Below, one piece after another: positions 24,774 through 33,467 of a DNA stretch of 64,000 bases (its first letter is position 1; every line of letters starts with the position of its first letter). The DNA lies in NCBI GenBank assembly GCA_038316385.1, contig JBBQAN010000012.1:27298-91297 (forward strand). The letters run 5' to 3'. The translations under genes and the position numbers were made by a program. The notes under the pieces are model-generated. The model searched no databases and was not told the origin of the DNA. It was given only the letters and a program-made list of their open reading frames with translations. Source of the DNA: SZAS-103 sp038316385 (GTDB taxonomy: Bacteria > Pseudomonadota > Gammaproteobacteria > Xanthomonadales > Xanthomonadaceae).

Positions 24774-25982
24774 TCAGCGTCGTCGCAGCAATACGAGTGC
24801 TGCTACCGTCGTGATCACCGCCATCGCAGCGCCCGCAAGGAACGTTGTTTGCGGACCGCCCTGCGTCCACAGAGCGCCCGCGCCGACGCTTGCGAACAGC
24901 AGCAATACGCCGCGCACGAGGTTCATCGCGCCGAATGCGCTGCCGCGCAAATCGTCGGGCGCGTCGTCGGCGACGTACGCGGCGAGCAATCCTTCGGTCA
25001 ACCCCATGTGCAGGCCCCACAGGCCGATACCGATCAGCACAGCGAGCTCACTGTTGCCGAACGCAAGCAGCAGATCGGCAACGAACATCACCAGACAACC
25101 GACGACCAACACGCCAAGGCGCGGCAAGCGATCGGATAAGGCGCCCGCTGGCCACGCGCTGAGCATGTACACGCCGCTCATCACGACCAATGCAAGCGGC
25201 GCATAAGCTGCGCCGAGGCCGGCATTCTGCCCACGCAATACCAGGAAGGCCTCGGAAAACCGCATCAAGGTGAATAGCGCGACCACGATCAGCAGCTTCC
25301 AGAAACTCGCCGGAAAACGTTTCCAGTTTTTCAACGCAAGCGGGTTCACGCGCGATCGATTGGCGATGACATGCTGTTCCGGCTCGCGCACCCACACAAA
25401 CAGAATCCCGAGCGCGATGAATGCAGGAATCACCGCAATCCAGAAGACGCGGCGGATGTTGTCTTGCCACAGCAACATCAATCCGATCGCGATCAGCGGT
25501 CCGGCGAACGCGCCTGCGGTGTCCAGCGATTGGCGCAGTCCATAGGCAGCGCCGCGCTGTTCGGGTGCGGTGACGTCGGCAACGCAGGCATCGCGCGGCG
25601 CGCCGCGGATGCCTTTGCCGATGCGATCGATAAAACGTGCGGCGAACACCATGCCCGCGCTGCCGGCCAGCGGAAACAGCGGTTTAGTGATTGCGGCCAA
25701 GCCGTAGCCAAGCAGCATCAGCGGTTTGCGCTTGCCGAAGCGATCCGACAGCGTGCCGGACAACAACTTGGTGATCGACGCTGTCGATTCGGCCATGCCC
25801 TCGATCCAGCCCAGAGTCGCCGCGCTCACGCCGAGCGTGCCGATCAGGAATACCGGCAGCAGACCGTGCACCATCTCCGACGACACATCCATGAACAGAC
25901 TGACGAATCCCAGCGCCCAGATGCCAGTTGGCAAGGTTTTCCAGTTGCGCTGCATTGGCGAGTCGGTCATCGACATCATCAC
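24774..25982 (-). CDS. MFS transporter
   Basis: A 402-aa major facilitator superfamily protein with about 12 hydrophobic segments. The loop 2-3 signature is present as GTLSDRFGKRKPLMLLGYG near residue 75, its counterpart in the second half as AGALSDRLPRLGVLVVG, and DRIGKGIRGAPRDACVAD after helix 4. The N-terminal WALGFVSLFMDVSSEMVHGLLP and that DRIGKG motif are typical of a subfamily of bacterial exporters close to NreB-like and sugar-efflux-like MFS; the substrate is unknown. It converges on crcB. No ribosome-binding site is obvious; the start could be any of several Met in MMMSMTDSPM. Confidence 0.85.
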   Translation of the reverse strand: MMMSMTDSPMQRNWKTLPTGIWALGFVSLFMDVSSEMVHGLLPVFLIGTLGVSAATLGWIEGMAESTASITKLLSGTLSDRFGKRKPLMLLGYGLAAITKPLFPLAGSAGMVFAARFIDRIGKGIRGAPRDACVADVTAPEQRGAAYGLRQSLDTAGAFAGPLIAIGLMLLWQDNIRRVFWIAVIPAFIALGILFVWVREPEQHVIANRSRVNPLALKNWKRFPASFWKLLIVVALFTLMRFSEAFLVLRGQNAGLGAAYAPLALVVMSGVYMLSAWPAGALSDRLPRLGVLVVGCLVMFVADLLLAFGNSELAVLIGIGLWGLHMGLTEGLLAAYVADDAPDDLRGSAFGAMNLVRGVLLLFASVGAGALWTQGGPQTTFLAGAAMAVITTVAALVLLRRR

Positions 25983-26181
25983 GCGAAGATGTACCGCATC
26001 TTACCTGTGCAACGTCAACACATCGTCTTAATGGGGTTGCCATGTAAAGTGGCTGGTATTACGGGTTCTGCGAAGTGCATGGACATGTAGGGAGTGGCTT
26101 GCATCCCTGAGTGGTTGCGAAAGGCAGCGTGCCGTCATTCATCGCACAATCCACAAAAATCGTTGTGAACCAAGGAAGGGT

Positions 26182-27240
26182 ATGGATTTGATCGGACTCG
26201 GCACTGCAACGCCCGAACGGCGCTACACCAAAGCCGATTGCTGGGAAGCGTTCAAGAACTCGGTTTGGTTCGAGCGGCTTGATCGCCGGGCGCGGATGGT
26301 CACCGAACTGGTGCTCCAGCGCGACAACGGCATCGAGGCGCGTTGGCTTGCGATCGATTCGTTGCAGGATGTTTTGGTGATCGACCCGGATACCTGCAAT
26401 GCGCGTTTCGCGACGCATGCCCCGGTGCTTGCAACGCGCGCGGCCGAGCGTGCCCTTGCTGATTCAGGTCTGCGGGCAAACGAGATCGACGCCGTGATTG
26501 TCAGCACCTGCACCGGCTATCTGTGCCCTGGTTTGAGCAGTTACGTGATCGAAGCGTTAAAGCTTCGCGCGGACGTGCAGGCGCTCGATCTGGTCGGGCA
26601 GGGTTGTGGCGCGGCATTGCCGAACTGGCGCACGGCCGATGCGCTGCTGAAATCCGGAAGCTGCACGAACGTGCTGTCGGTGTGCGTGGAAGTCAGCAGC
26701 GCGGCGATGTATCTGGACAACGATCCGGGCGTGTTGATCAGTGCGTGTCTGTTCGGCGATGGGGCTGGCGCGGCGGTGTTATCCGCGCAAGCGAAACAGG
26801 GGCGACGTCGCGTCGAATGGAAAACCGCATCGACGTTGATCGATCCATCCGAACGCGAGGCGCTGCGTTTCGAATCGCGCAACGGTTTGCTGCGCAACAT
26901 TCTCACGCGTGAAGTGCCGAAACTCGCCGCCGACTATGCGCAACGCGTGCTGGATACGGTGCTCGCCGAGCAAGGCTTGCAACAGTCCGACATCACTGGC
27001 TGGATCTGGCACGCCGGCGGTCGCGACGTGATGAATGCGTTGCGCGAAAAACTGGACTTGAGCGAACACGACCTGCGCCACAGCGCAGCGATGTTGCGCG
27101 AATACGGCAATCTCAGCAGTGCCTTCGTGTATTTCGCGCTACAGGCGGCGCTGGCCGACAACGCACCCGGCGGACGCTGGTGGCTGGCCTCATTCGGCGC
27201 GGGATTCAGCAGCCACGGCGCATTGCTGGAAGTCGCATGA
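26182..27240 (+). CDS. Type III polyketide synthase (chalcone/stilbene synthase-like)
   Basis: A 352-aa thiolase-fold homodimeric synthase that condenses malonyl-CoA onto an acyl starter. The catalytic triad is clear: Cys142 in LVGQGCGAALPN, His276 in WIWHAGGRDVM, and Asn309 in REYGNLSSAF. Products of bacterial homologs are alkylresorcinols, alkylpyrones or small phenols; the pocket cannot be judged by eye. AAGGAAGGG precedes the ATG closely. It is the first gene of a tight cluster with a methyltransferase, an FAD oxidoreductase and a permease, suggesting that the polyketide is methylated, oxidised and perhaps exported. Confidence 0.93.
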   Translation: MDLIGLGTATPERRYTKADCWEAFKNSVWFERLDRRARMVTELVLQRDNGIEARWLAIDSLQDVLVIDPDTCNARFATHAPVLATRAAERALADSGLRANEIDAVIVSTCTGYLCPGLSSYVIEALKLRADVQALDLVGQGCGAALPNWRTADALLKSGSCTNVLSVCVEVSSAAMYLDNDPGVLISACLFGDGAGAAVLSAQAKQGRRRVEWKTASTLIDPSEREALRFESRNGLLRNILTREVPKLAADYAQRVLDTVLAEQGLQQSDITGWIWHAGGRDVMNALREKLDLSEHDLRHSAAMLREYGNLSSAFVYFALQAALADNAPGGRWWLASFGAGFSSHGALLEVA

Positions 27241-27283
27241 TCATGTGCGGCGTACGGACATACGGAGTCGTCGCAAGGTGAAC

Positions 27284-27982
27284 ATGCCGCGCCGCGTGGA
27301 ACCTGAGTTACTGGATGCATTGCCTCCTGATGATCCGCGCGCGGTGCGTTCGCGAAACGATCTGCGCCGCATCAATCGCCTGATGCGAAGCCAGGGCGTG
27401 CTTGGCGGTGCGCTCGACGGAATCGTGCGCGGGATGGCTTCGGTGCGTCTGGTCGAGCTTGGCGCCGGCGATGGCACGCTGCTGCTGCGGCTCGCGCGCA
27501 GTCGTTCGAAGCGTTGGCCGAAAGTGCAGCTGGGTTTACTCGACATGCAACCGGTGGTGCGTGCGGAAACCTTGAACGGTTTTCGCGAACAAGGCTGGGA
27601 AGCGCACGTCATCGGTACCGACGTGTTCGACTGGATTGCGAAATCCGGGCCAGATGATGCGCCAATCGTGCTCGCCAACCTGTTCGTGCATCACTTCAAT
27701 GGCACGCGTTTGCAGTCGCTGTTGAACGGCATCGCCGCGTGCGCACAGGCATTTGTCTGTTGCGAACCGCGACGTTCGCGACTCGCGTTGACAGGAAGTC
27801 GTCTGCTAGGGCTGATCGGATGCAACGACGTGACCCGCCACGATGCGGTGCTCAGCGTGCGTGCTGGTTTCAACGGCAATGAACTGTCTGCGTTGTGGCC
27901 GAATCGATCCACATGGACGTTGCATGAGAGTATGGCCGCGCCATTCGGTCATCGCTTTATCGCCGTGCGCAAGCAGGACTGA
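27284..27982 (+). CDS. SAM-dependent methyltransferase of the polyketide cluster
   Basis: A 232-aa class I methyltransferase-like protein. Motif I is VELGAGDGTLLLRLA near residue 50, and an acidic motif II follows in LGLLDMQPVV. An aromatic/His-rich segment LANLFVHHFNGTRLQSLL takes the place where such enzymes bind substrate. It starts with ATG at 27284 behind AAGGTG and lies 43 bp after the synthase gene and 3 bp before the oxidoreductase gene. The context suggests that it methylates the polyketide ring; this is inference. Confidence 0.85.
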   Translation: MPRRVEPELLDALPPDDPRAVRSRNDLRRINRLMRSQGVLGGALDGIVRGMASVRLVELGAGDGTLLLRLARSRSKRWPKVQLGLLDMQPVVRAETLNGFREQGWEAHVIGTDVFDWIAKSGPDDAPIVLANLFVHHFNGTRLQSLLNGIAACAQAFVCCEPRRSRLALTGSRLLGLIGCNDVTRHDAVLSVRAGFNGNELSALWPNRSTWTLHESMAAPFGHRFIAVRKQD

Positions 27983-27985
27983 GCC

Positions 27986-29188
27986 ATGCGCACGGACTTC
28001 GACGCGATCATTGTTGGCGGCGGCCCGGCCGGCTCCACCGCCGCGATCCTGCTTGCACAAGCCGGATGGTCGGTCGCCTTGGTCGAGAAGCAGGCGTTCC
28101 CGCGACGCAAGGTCTGCGGCGAATGCATCTCTGCGACCAATCTGCCGTTACTGCATGCGCTCGGCATCGGCTCGGCATTCGATGCAGTGGCCGGGCCCGA
28201 CATACGCGAAGTCGGTTTATATGCTGGCGATGTCATGGTGAAGGCGCCGATACCAGCGTTTACTGTCCAGCACCCATGGGGCAGGGCGCTTGGTCGTGAC
28301 CATCTCGATACCTTGCTGCTTGCGCGCGCTGCCGAACTCGGGGCGACGATCCTGCAACCATGCATGGTGAAGCGTATCGACCGCGACGGCGCACTGCAGG
28401 TCTGCCATGCGACAGGCGCTGACGGTGATGCAGTATCGTTGAGCGCACCGGTGCTGATCGCGGCGCACGGATCGTGGGAACCGGATCCATCGCAGGAAAC
28501 CAAACATCGCCCGCAGCGTGCATCCGACCTGTTCGCATTCAAGGCAAACTTCAACAATGCGCGACTCGAACCCGGACTGTTGCCAGTGCTCGCGTTTCCT
28601 GGTGGTTATGGCGGCATCGTGCTGGGCGATCATGGGCGCACCACGCTCGCGTTCTGCATCCGTCGCGATGCGCTGCGCGAAAGCCGTTTGCGCCATCCCG
28701 CGCGCAAGGCTGCGCTAGCCGCATTGGCACATGTCGATGCCCATTGTGCTGGCGTGCGAGACGCATTGAACGGCGCTGAAATCGAAGCAACCTGGCTTAG
28801 TGTCGGCCCGATCCGGCCCGGCACGCGCGCGCCGTTTCGGGATGACGGCGTCTTCGCGATCGGCAATGTCGCCGGCGAAGCGCATCCGATTCTCGGTGAA
28901 GGCATGAGCATGGCGATCCAGTCGGCATGGCTGTTGTGCGAACGTCTCGTCTTGCGGCGCGATGAATTGATCAACGGACTTGCGCATGCGGAAGTCGGCC
29001 GCGATTACGCAACAGCATGGCGTCGCAGCTTCGTTACGCGCGTCCGTCTTGCGTCGGCGTTCGCGCATCTGGCGATGCGTCCAGGAGCATCCGCCGCATT
29101 GTTGCCATTGCTGAAACGCTGGCCCGGATTGCTGACCGCAGGCGCACGCGTGGCCGGAAAAGCACGCCGAGTCATCCGGGTTGCATGA
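27986..29188 (+). CDS. FAD-dependent oxidoreductase (geranylgeranyl-reductase/aromatic hydroxylase-like)
   Basis: A 400-aa flavoprotein: dinucleotide fold IIVGGGPAGSTAAILLAQAG at the N-terminus, then KVCGECIS, typical of the geranylgeranyl reductase and FixC-like group, and the FAD-ribityl motif VFAIGNVAGEAHPILGEGMSMAIQSA near residue 290. In polyketide clusters such enzymes hydroxylate aromatic rings to quinones. Starting 3 bp after the methyltransferase stop, it belongs to one transcription unit. The C-terminus (RRVIRVA) runs into the leader of the permease gene. Confidence 0.88.
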   Translation: MRTDFDAIIVGGGPAGSTAAILLAQAGWSVALVEKQAFPRRKVCGECISATNLPLLHALGIGSAFDAVAGPDIREVGLYAGDVMVKAPIPAFTVQHPWGRALGRDHLDTLLLARAAELGATILQPCMVKRIDRDGALQVCHATGADGDAVSLSAPVLIAAHGSWEPDPSQETKHRPQRASDLFAFKANFNNARLEPGLLPVLAFPGGYGGIVLGDHGRTTLAFCIRRDALRESRLRHPARKAALAALAHVDAHCAGVRDALNGAEIEATWLSVGPIRPGTRAPFRDDGVFAIGNVAGEAHPILGEGMSMAIQSAWLLCERLVLRRDELINGLAHAEVGRDYATAWRRSFVTRVRLASAFAHLAMRPGASAALLPLLKRWPGLLTAGARVAGKARRVIRVA

Positions 29189-29216
29189 ACACCCCATCGA
29201 CCCACATCCTGTGCGG

Positions 29217-30281
29217 ATGAAACCATCGCGATCGATCTGGGCGAACGGCGTCGTCACGGCAATGTTGGCGGCGGCATTGTTCGGCGCGAGTACGCCGCTT
29301 GCGAAAGTGCTGCTGAGCGATGTCTCGCCGATTCTGCTCGCCGGGCTTCTGTATGCAGGATCGGGACTCGGCCTTGGTGCGTGGCTCGCGTTGAGGCGCT
29401 TGCGCGGCCAGGTTGCAGAGGAGGGCGCTTTGCAACGCAGCGACTGGCCGTGGTTGTCCGGCGCAGTGCTGTTCGGCGGCGTGATCGCTCCGGTGTTGTT
29501 GATGCTTGGGCTGACGCACACGCCTGCATCGACCGCATCGTTGCTGCTGAACCTGGAAGGCGTGTTGACGGCCGCAATCGCGTGGGTCGTGTTTCGCGAG
29601 AACGTCGATCGACGCATTGCATTCGGGATGATTGCGATCATCGTCGGCGGCGTGGTGTTGTCGTGGGCGGAGCGGCCGACCGGCGTGCCGTGGGGCGCGC
29701 TCGGCATCGCCGGCGCGTGCCTGTGCTGGGCGATCGACAACAACTTTACACGTGTCGTTTCCGGCGGCGATCCAGTGCGCATTGCCGCGATCAAGGGCGG
29801 CGTAGCGGGATGCATCAACATCGCGATTGCGTTTGCAATGGGCGATCGCTTGCCCGGCGCAGCGCACGTGCTCGCTGCAGGTGTGATCGGACTCGTTGGC
29901 TATGGAATCAGCCTGGTGCTGTTCGTGCTGTCGCTGCGCAACCTGGGCACGGCGCGCACCGGCGCGTATTTCTCGACGGCGCCCTTCGTCGGCGCATCAC
30001 TGTCGTTGTTGCTGCTGCACGAAACGCCAAGCCTCGCGTTCTGGATCGCGGGCGTACTGATGGCGATCGGCGTGTGGCTGCATGTCAGCGAGCGGCACTC
30101 GCATGAGCACACGCACGAAGCGCTCGAACACGATCATCGCCACACGCACGACGAACACCATCAGCATGCGCACGATTTTCCGTGGGACGGCAGCGAGCCG
30201 CACACGCATCCGCATATTCATACGCCGCTGATGCACGCGCATGCGCACTATCCGGATCTGCATCATCGGCATGGGCATTAG
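29217..30281 (+). CDS. EamA/DMT-family permease with His-rich C-terminal tail
   Basis: A 354-aa ten-helix drug/metabolite transporter with two EamA repeats (VTAMLAAALFGASTPLAKVLL at the start, GVPWGALGIAGACLCWAIDNNF at the second). After the last helix (near residue 285) comes a cytoplasmic tail of about 65 residues extremely rich in His, in HxHxH patterns (HSHEHTHEALEHDHRHTHDE, then HTHPHIHTP). Such tails bind Zn, Ni, Co or Cu. ATG at 29217 is chosen; upstream TTG or GTG codons are possible. It begins 28 bp after the polyketide-cluster oxidoreductase and may export its product, or a metal-linked substrate. Confidence 0.85.
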   Translation: MKPSRSIWANGVVTAMLAAALFGASTPLAKVLLSDVSPILLAGLLYAGSGLGLGAWLALRRLRGQVAEEGALQRSDWPWLSGAVLFGGVIAPVLLMLGLTHTPASTASLLLNLEGVLTAAIAWVVFRENVDRRIAFGMIAIIVGGVVLSWAERPTGVPWGALGIAGACLCWAIDNNFTRVVSGGDPVRIAAIKGGVAGCINIAIAFAMGDRLPGAAHVLAAGVIGLVGYGISLVLFVLSLRNLGTARTGAYFSTAPFVGASLSLLLLHETPSLAFWIAGVLMAIGVWLHVSERHSHEHTHEALEHDHRHTHDEHHQHAHDFPWDGSEPHTHPHIHTPLMHAHAHYPDLHHRHGH

Positions 30282-30450
30282 GGTTCACGCGACCTACCTA
30301 ACGCATTGACCGCAGCAACGCAGCAGCTTCAGGAGACTCAACACGCAGGAGAGGCGGGTTTCACGGAACCGACGGCGCTAACGACGGCGCTGATTAGCTC
30401 GAAACGGGGCGTTTTGGCGTGCTTTCCATGCCGTGCTGCATGAGCACGTG

Positions 30451-30478
30451 ACTTCGCATAATGTGTATTATGTCATTA
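30451..30478 (+). other. dif-like XerC/XerD recombination site
   Basis: ACTTCGCATAA - TGTGTA - TTATGTCATTA fits the 11+6+11 layout of dif. The 19-base core CGCATAATGTGTATTATGT differs from E. coli dif at a single base; over the full 28 bp, 20 agree, the outer XerD arm being the most divergent. The left half TTCGCATAATGTGTA matches 14 of 15 bases of the core I recall for Xanthomonas filamentous-phage integration at dif. It is alone in the 283-bp gap 30282-30564 between a permease and a TonB receptor, as expected for a chromosome dimer-resolution site. Confidence 0.72.
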
Positions 30479-30564
30479 ACCATGAGGGTTCTGGTGTGCC
30501 AGGATGGCTCAGGCTGCGCGACGTTACTGCTTTCGAACCCTGTTTGCTTGTTCAGCCTGGGAGA

Positions 30565-32703
30565 CTATTCCCGACGCAAGGTCACTTTAACGCCGGCGAA
30601 AAAGCTGCGGCCCGGGGCTGGCTCGAAATTTCCGCCGTTGGCTTGATCGACGATGACAGAACCGATGTACTTGCGATCGAACAAATTGTCGATGCGCACG
30701 AACGGCACAATCTGGCAATGTGCCGTATCCAGCACGTAACCCGCGTCCACGCCGGCGATCACGTAGCCCGGTGCAGCTACGGTCCCGGCGTCGTCGGCCG
30801 AGACTGCACCGGCGGCATCCACCTGCAGCCCTGCGTGCCAACCCAGTGTTCCGCTCCAGCGCAATCCCGCATTGAGCATCTGCCGTGGCACGCCCGGCAT
30901 GCGTGCCCCAGCAGCTACCGCGCAGCCGGCGGGTCCACTGCAATCGCCAAAGGCGTCAAGGAATCGGGCGTCGAGATACGTGTAGGCAGCATCGATCGAC
31001 AATGCGTCACCCAGTGGAAGATGCAGGCCAACCTCGGCGCCACGGCGGCGCGAGCGACCCACGTTCTGATAAATCGTGCGTCCACCGAGACTGCTCAGCA
31101 CCCCGGTCTCATCAGACGTATTGGCCTCGAACAGCGCGATCTCCAGATTGCCGCCGCCAGTCAATAACCATTTCGATCCGATTTCGGCATTGCGCGAGCG
31201 CGATGGTTGCAATGCAAAATTCAGCCCACTGCCACCGATGCGGTAACCGAGTTCGCTGAAGGTCGGCGTCGCGAAGCCACGACCGAAGGAAACATACACA
31301 TGCCAGTCGGGCCGCACGTCAAACATCAAACCGCCGACTGGATCGGTGGAACCATAAGCCACGCGCCCGCTGTCATCCGGATTGGTCGCGGTGATGTAAT
31401 GGTCGAGCGAACTGAATCGCACTTCTGTGTGGCGCGCGCCGAGCGTGAGCGACCACAGCGGCGTGAAATGCCAGTTGCCCTGCGCGTATTCGTCGATGTT
31501 GTACACATCGTCCTGCTCATTGCGACGCAGTGCGCCCACCACGCCCAGCGTATCGCCGATAAAATTCTCGTAACCCAGACGCGACTGATTCTCGCGGTCG
31601 TAAGCAATGCCGGTAATTAAATTGAACGGCTGACCAGCGAGCGCACCCACCCAGGCCCAGCGAAAGTCGGTGCCTGCGTACTGAGTGTCGAGAGCGACCA
31701 CGCCGCCGGAGCTTACAGGATTGCCTTGCGCGATGACGGGCACCGAAAGGAACTGTTGAACGCTACGCTGACCAAAATAAGCCAGTATGTTCAACGACTG
31801 GCCATCGCCGAGTTGCTGCGTGTAAACCGCCCCGCTTTGGGCCTGGTGAACGCTCTTGCGTGTATCGAAGGTCAAGGCCGATGGTGATGCCTGACGCGGA
31901 TCGGTGTCGAACTGTTGCTGCGTCAGGCCCTGTGGATCCAGCGCTTCCGGCATGGAAACGGTATTGAACAACAGAGTCAGCTTGCCATCGTTGCCGACCT
32001 TGAAGTCGAGTTTTGCATTGCCATTGGTGCGCGTCGCGCTGCTGTGATCGCGGTAGCCGTCGGTGTGAAATTCAGACAAGTCCACGTTGTAGCCGAAGCT
32101 GCCATTGGTTCCGCGAGCACCGGTGTCCACACGCCACACGCCGTCGCTGCCGGCCCCGACACTGCCGAGAACTTCCGATGGCGTGCTGCCATCCGCAGTG
32201 AAGATCTGGATCACGCCACCGGAGGAATTTCCGTAGAGCGCCGAGAACGGCCCGCGCAGCACTTCGATACGAGTGGCGCCATCGAAATCGAAGCTGGATA
32301 CCTGACCCTGACCATCCGGCATCGTCGCAGGAATGCCATCGATATACAGGCGCACGCCACGCACGCCGAAGGTGGAACGTGAACCGAAACCGCGAATCGA
32401 AATCTGTTCATCCTGCGCGTAGTTCTGCCGATCACGCGCGAGCACGCCCGGAACCTGGCGAAGGTATTCGGACGCATTGATGTTGGGCGCATCGGCGTCG
32501 GGATCGCCGATTTGCACGGCGGTGATGGAAGCCGGCACATTGAAGGAGGTTTCCGGTGTGCGGGTGCCGGTCACCACGATCGTGTCCAATTGTGCGGGTT
32601 TGACGGTTGCCGGCGCAGGCTGTTGCGCGTGAACCGCAGGCAGGACGCATACCGAAAACACAAGTGCTCGCGCGAGAGGCCGCCAAGGATGCATATGCGG
32701 CAT
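30565..32703 (-). CDS. TonB-dependent outer-membrane receptor
   Basis: About 712 aa. A signal peptide (MHPWRPLARALVFSVCVLPA then VHA) is followed by a TonB-box-like LDTIVVTGTRTPET, the plug domain (NASEYLRQVPGVLARDRQNY, SIRGFGSRSTFGVRGVRLYIDGIPATMPDGQGQ, IEVLRGPFSALYGNSSGGVIQIF), and a 22-strand barrel ending in an aromatic-poor but typical GRSFFAGVKVTL. The LYGNSSGG and IYIDG-type motifs place it among siderophore/ferric-complex receptors; the substrate is unknown. Starts at 32703 or 32694 both give a signal peptide; the frame is open to 32772. I see no cobalamin riboswitch or other leader upstream. Confidence 0.9.
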   Translation of the reverse strand: MPHMHPWRPLARALVFSVCVLPAVHAQQPAPATVKPAQLDTIVVTGTRTPETSFNVPASITAVQIGDPDADAPNINASEYLRQVPGVLARDRQNYAQDEQISIRGFGSRSTFGVRGVRLYIDGIPATMPDGQGQVSSFDFDGATRIEVLRGPFSALYGNSSGGVIQIFTADGSTPSEVLGSVGAGSDGVWRVDTGARGTNGSFGYNVDLSEFHTDGYRDHSSATRTNGNAKLDFKVGNDGKLTLLFNTVSMPEALDPQGLTQQQFDTDPRQASPSALTFDTRKSVHQAQSGAVYTQQLGDGQSLNILAYFGQRSVQQFLSVPVIAQGNPVSSGGVVALDTQYAGTDFRWAWVGALAGQPFNLITGIAYDRENQSRLGYENFIGDTLGVVGALRRNEQDDVYNIDEYAQGNWHFTPLWSLTLGARHTEVRFSSLDHYITATNPDDSGRVAYGSTDPVGGLMFDVRPDWHVYVSFGRGFATPTFSELGYRIGGSGLNFALQPSRSRNAEIGSKWLLTGGGNLEIALFEANTSDETGVLSSLGGRTIYQNVGRSRRRGAEVGLHLPLGDALSIDAAYTYLDARFLDAFGDCSGPAGCAVAAGARMPGVPRQMLNAGLRWSGTLGWHAGLQVDAAGAVSADDAGTVAAPGYVIAGVDAGYVLDTAHCQIVPFVRIDNLFDRKYIGSVIVDQANGGNFEPAPGRSFFAGVKVTLRRE

Positions 32704-32896
32704 ACGCTTGCGGCTTGTGCCATGCATGATATCTGCGTTGCAATGTTCCAGAAGTCTGATCACGAGCATCATTCCCTGATGGCGCCGAAATTGTAGTGAA
32801 AGCAGATGAAGCGATCGCGGTGCGCGTTAGAGTATGCAAATCCGTTCGCGGAAATCCGTACCATTTACGCACCCTGCCCGGTTCTGGAGTTTCCTG

Positions 32897-33328
32897 ATGA
32901 ATGTACGCGAGAGTTGGGTGTTGTTCGCGTTCGGCTCGGCGTTCTTCGCCGGGCTGACTGCGGTGCTGGGAAAGATCGGCGTGGCCGGAATCAATTCGAA
33001 TCTGGCGACGTTGATCCGTACGGTCGTCATTCTGCTCGTGACCGCATGCATCCTGTGGATGCGCAACGAATGGAAGCCGACCGCGCCGATCTCACCAACC
33101 ACGTGGCTGTTTCTGGTGCTGTCCGGCATCGCAACCGGGCTGTCGTGGCTGTGCTATTACCGCGCGCTGCAACTGGGGCCGGTGACGCGCGTCGCACCGA
33201 TCGACAAGCTCAGCGTGGTGTTCGCGATCGTGCTCGGGGTGGTGTTCATCGGCGAGGCATTGACCTGGCCGGTGATCGTCGGCGGCGCGTTGATCGTCGC
33301 CGGCTCGATCGTGATGATCGCTTTTTAG
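32897..33328 (+). CDS. Single-repeat EamA-family membrane protein
   Basis: A 143-aa protein with five predicted helices (WVLFAFGSAFFAGLTAVLGKI, LIRTVVILLVTACILWM, TTWLFLVLSGIATGLSWLCYY, LSVVFAIVLGVVFIGEAL, VIVGGALIVAGSIVMIAF). That is one EamA unit rather than two, as in small DMT proteins that dimerise. RALQLGPVTRVAPIDKLSVV is the strongly conserved stretch of this family. GGAG lies eight bases before the ATG. Substrate unknown. The upstream neighbour is the divergent TonB receptor; the metal island begins after it. Confidence 0.85.
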   Translation: MNVRESWVLFAFGSAFFAGLTAVLGKIGVAGINSNLATLIRTVVILLVTACILWMRNEWKPTAPISPTTWLFLVLSGIATGLSWLCYYRALQLGPVTRVAPIDKLSVVFAIVLGVVFIGEALTWPVIVGGALIVAGSIVMIAF

Positions 33329-33431
33329 GAATACAAGTCGAACAGCGCAATGCAGTCGCCCTGCCCTGTTCACGCATGGTGCGACACGTTTGCAGTGCAT
33401 CCGTCTGTGCGCTATCGAACTCCATGAGCTG

Positions 33432-33460
33432 TTGTTGTTGGCAGGCAAGATGGTGATAAT
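33432..33460 (+). promoter_or_regulatory. Putative promoter of the metal-resistance island (leaderless geometry)
   Basis: TTGTTG (33432-33437) and GATAAT (33455-33460) are separated by exactly 17 bases. The ATG at 33468 of the Cys-rich protein follows eight bases after the box, where RNA synthesis would begin. Confidence 0.6.
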
Positions 33461-33467
33461 CGGACGT

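Noticed and set aside
32704..32896. Cobalamin or other riboswitch upstream of the TonB receptor
   Set aside because: The gap to the divergent permease gene is short and shows no B12-box-like or other aptamer core.
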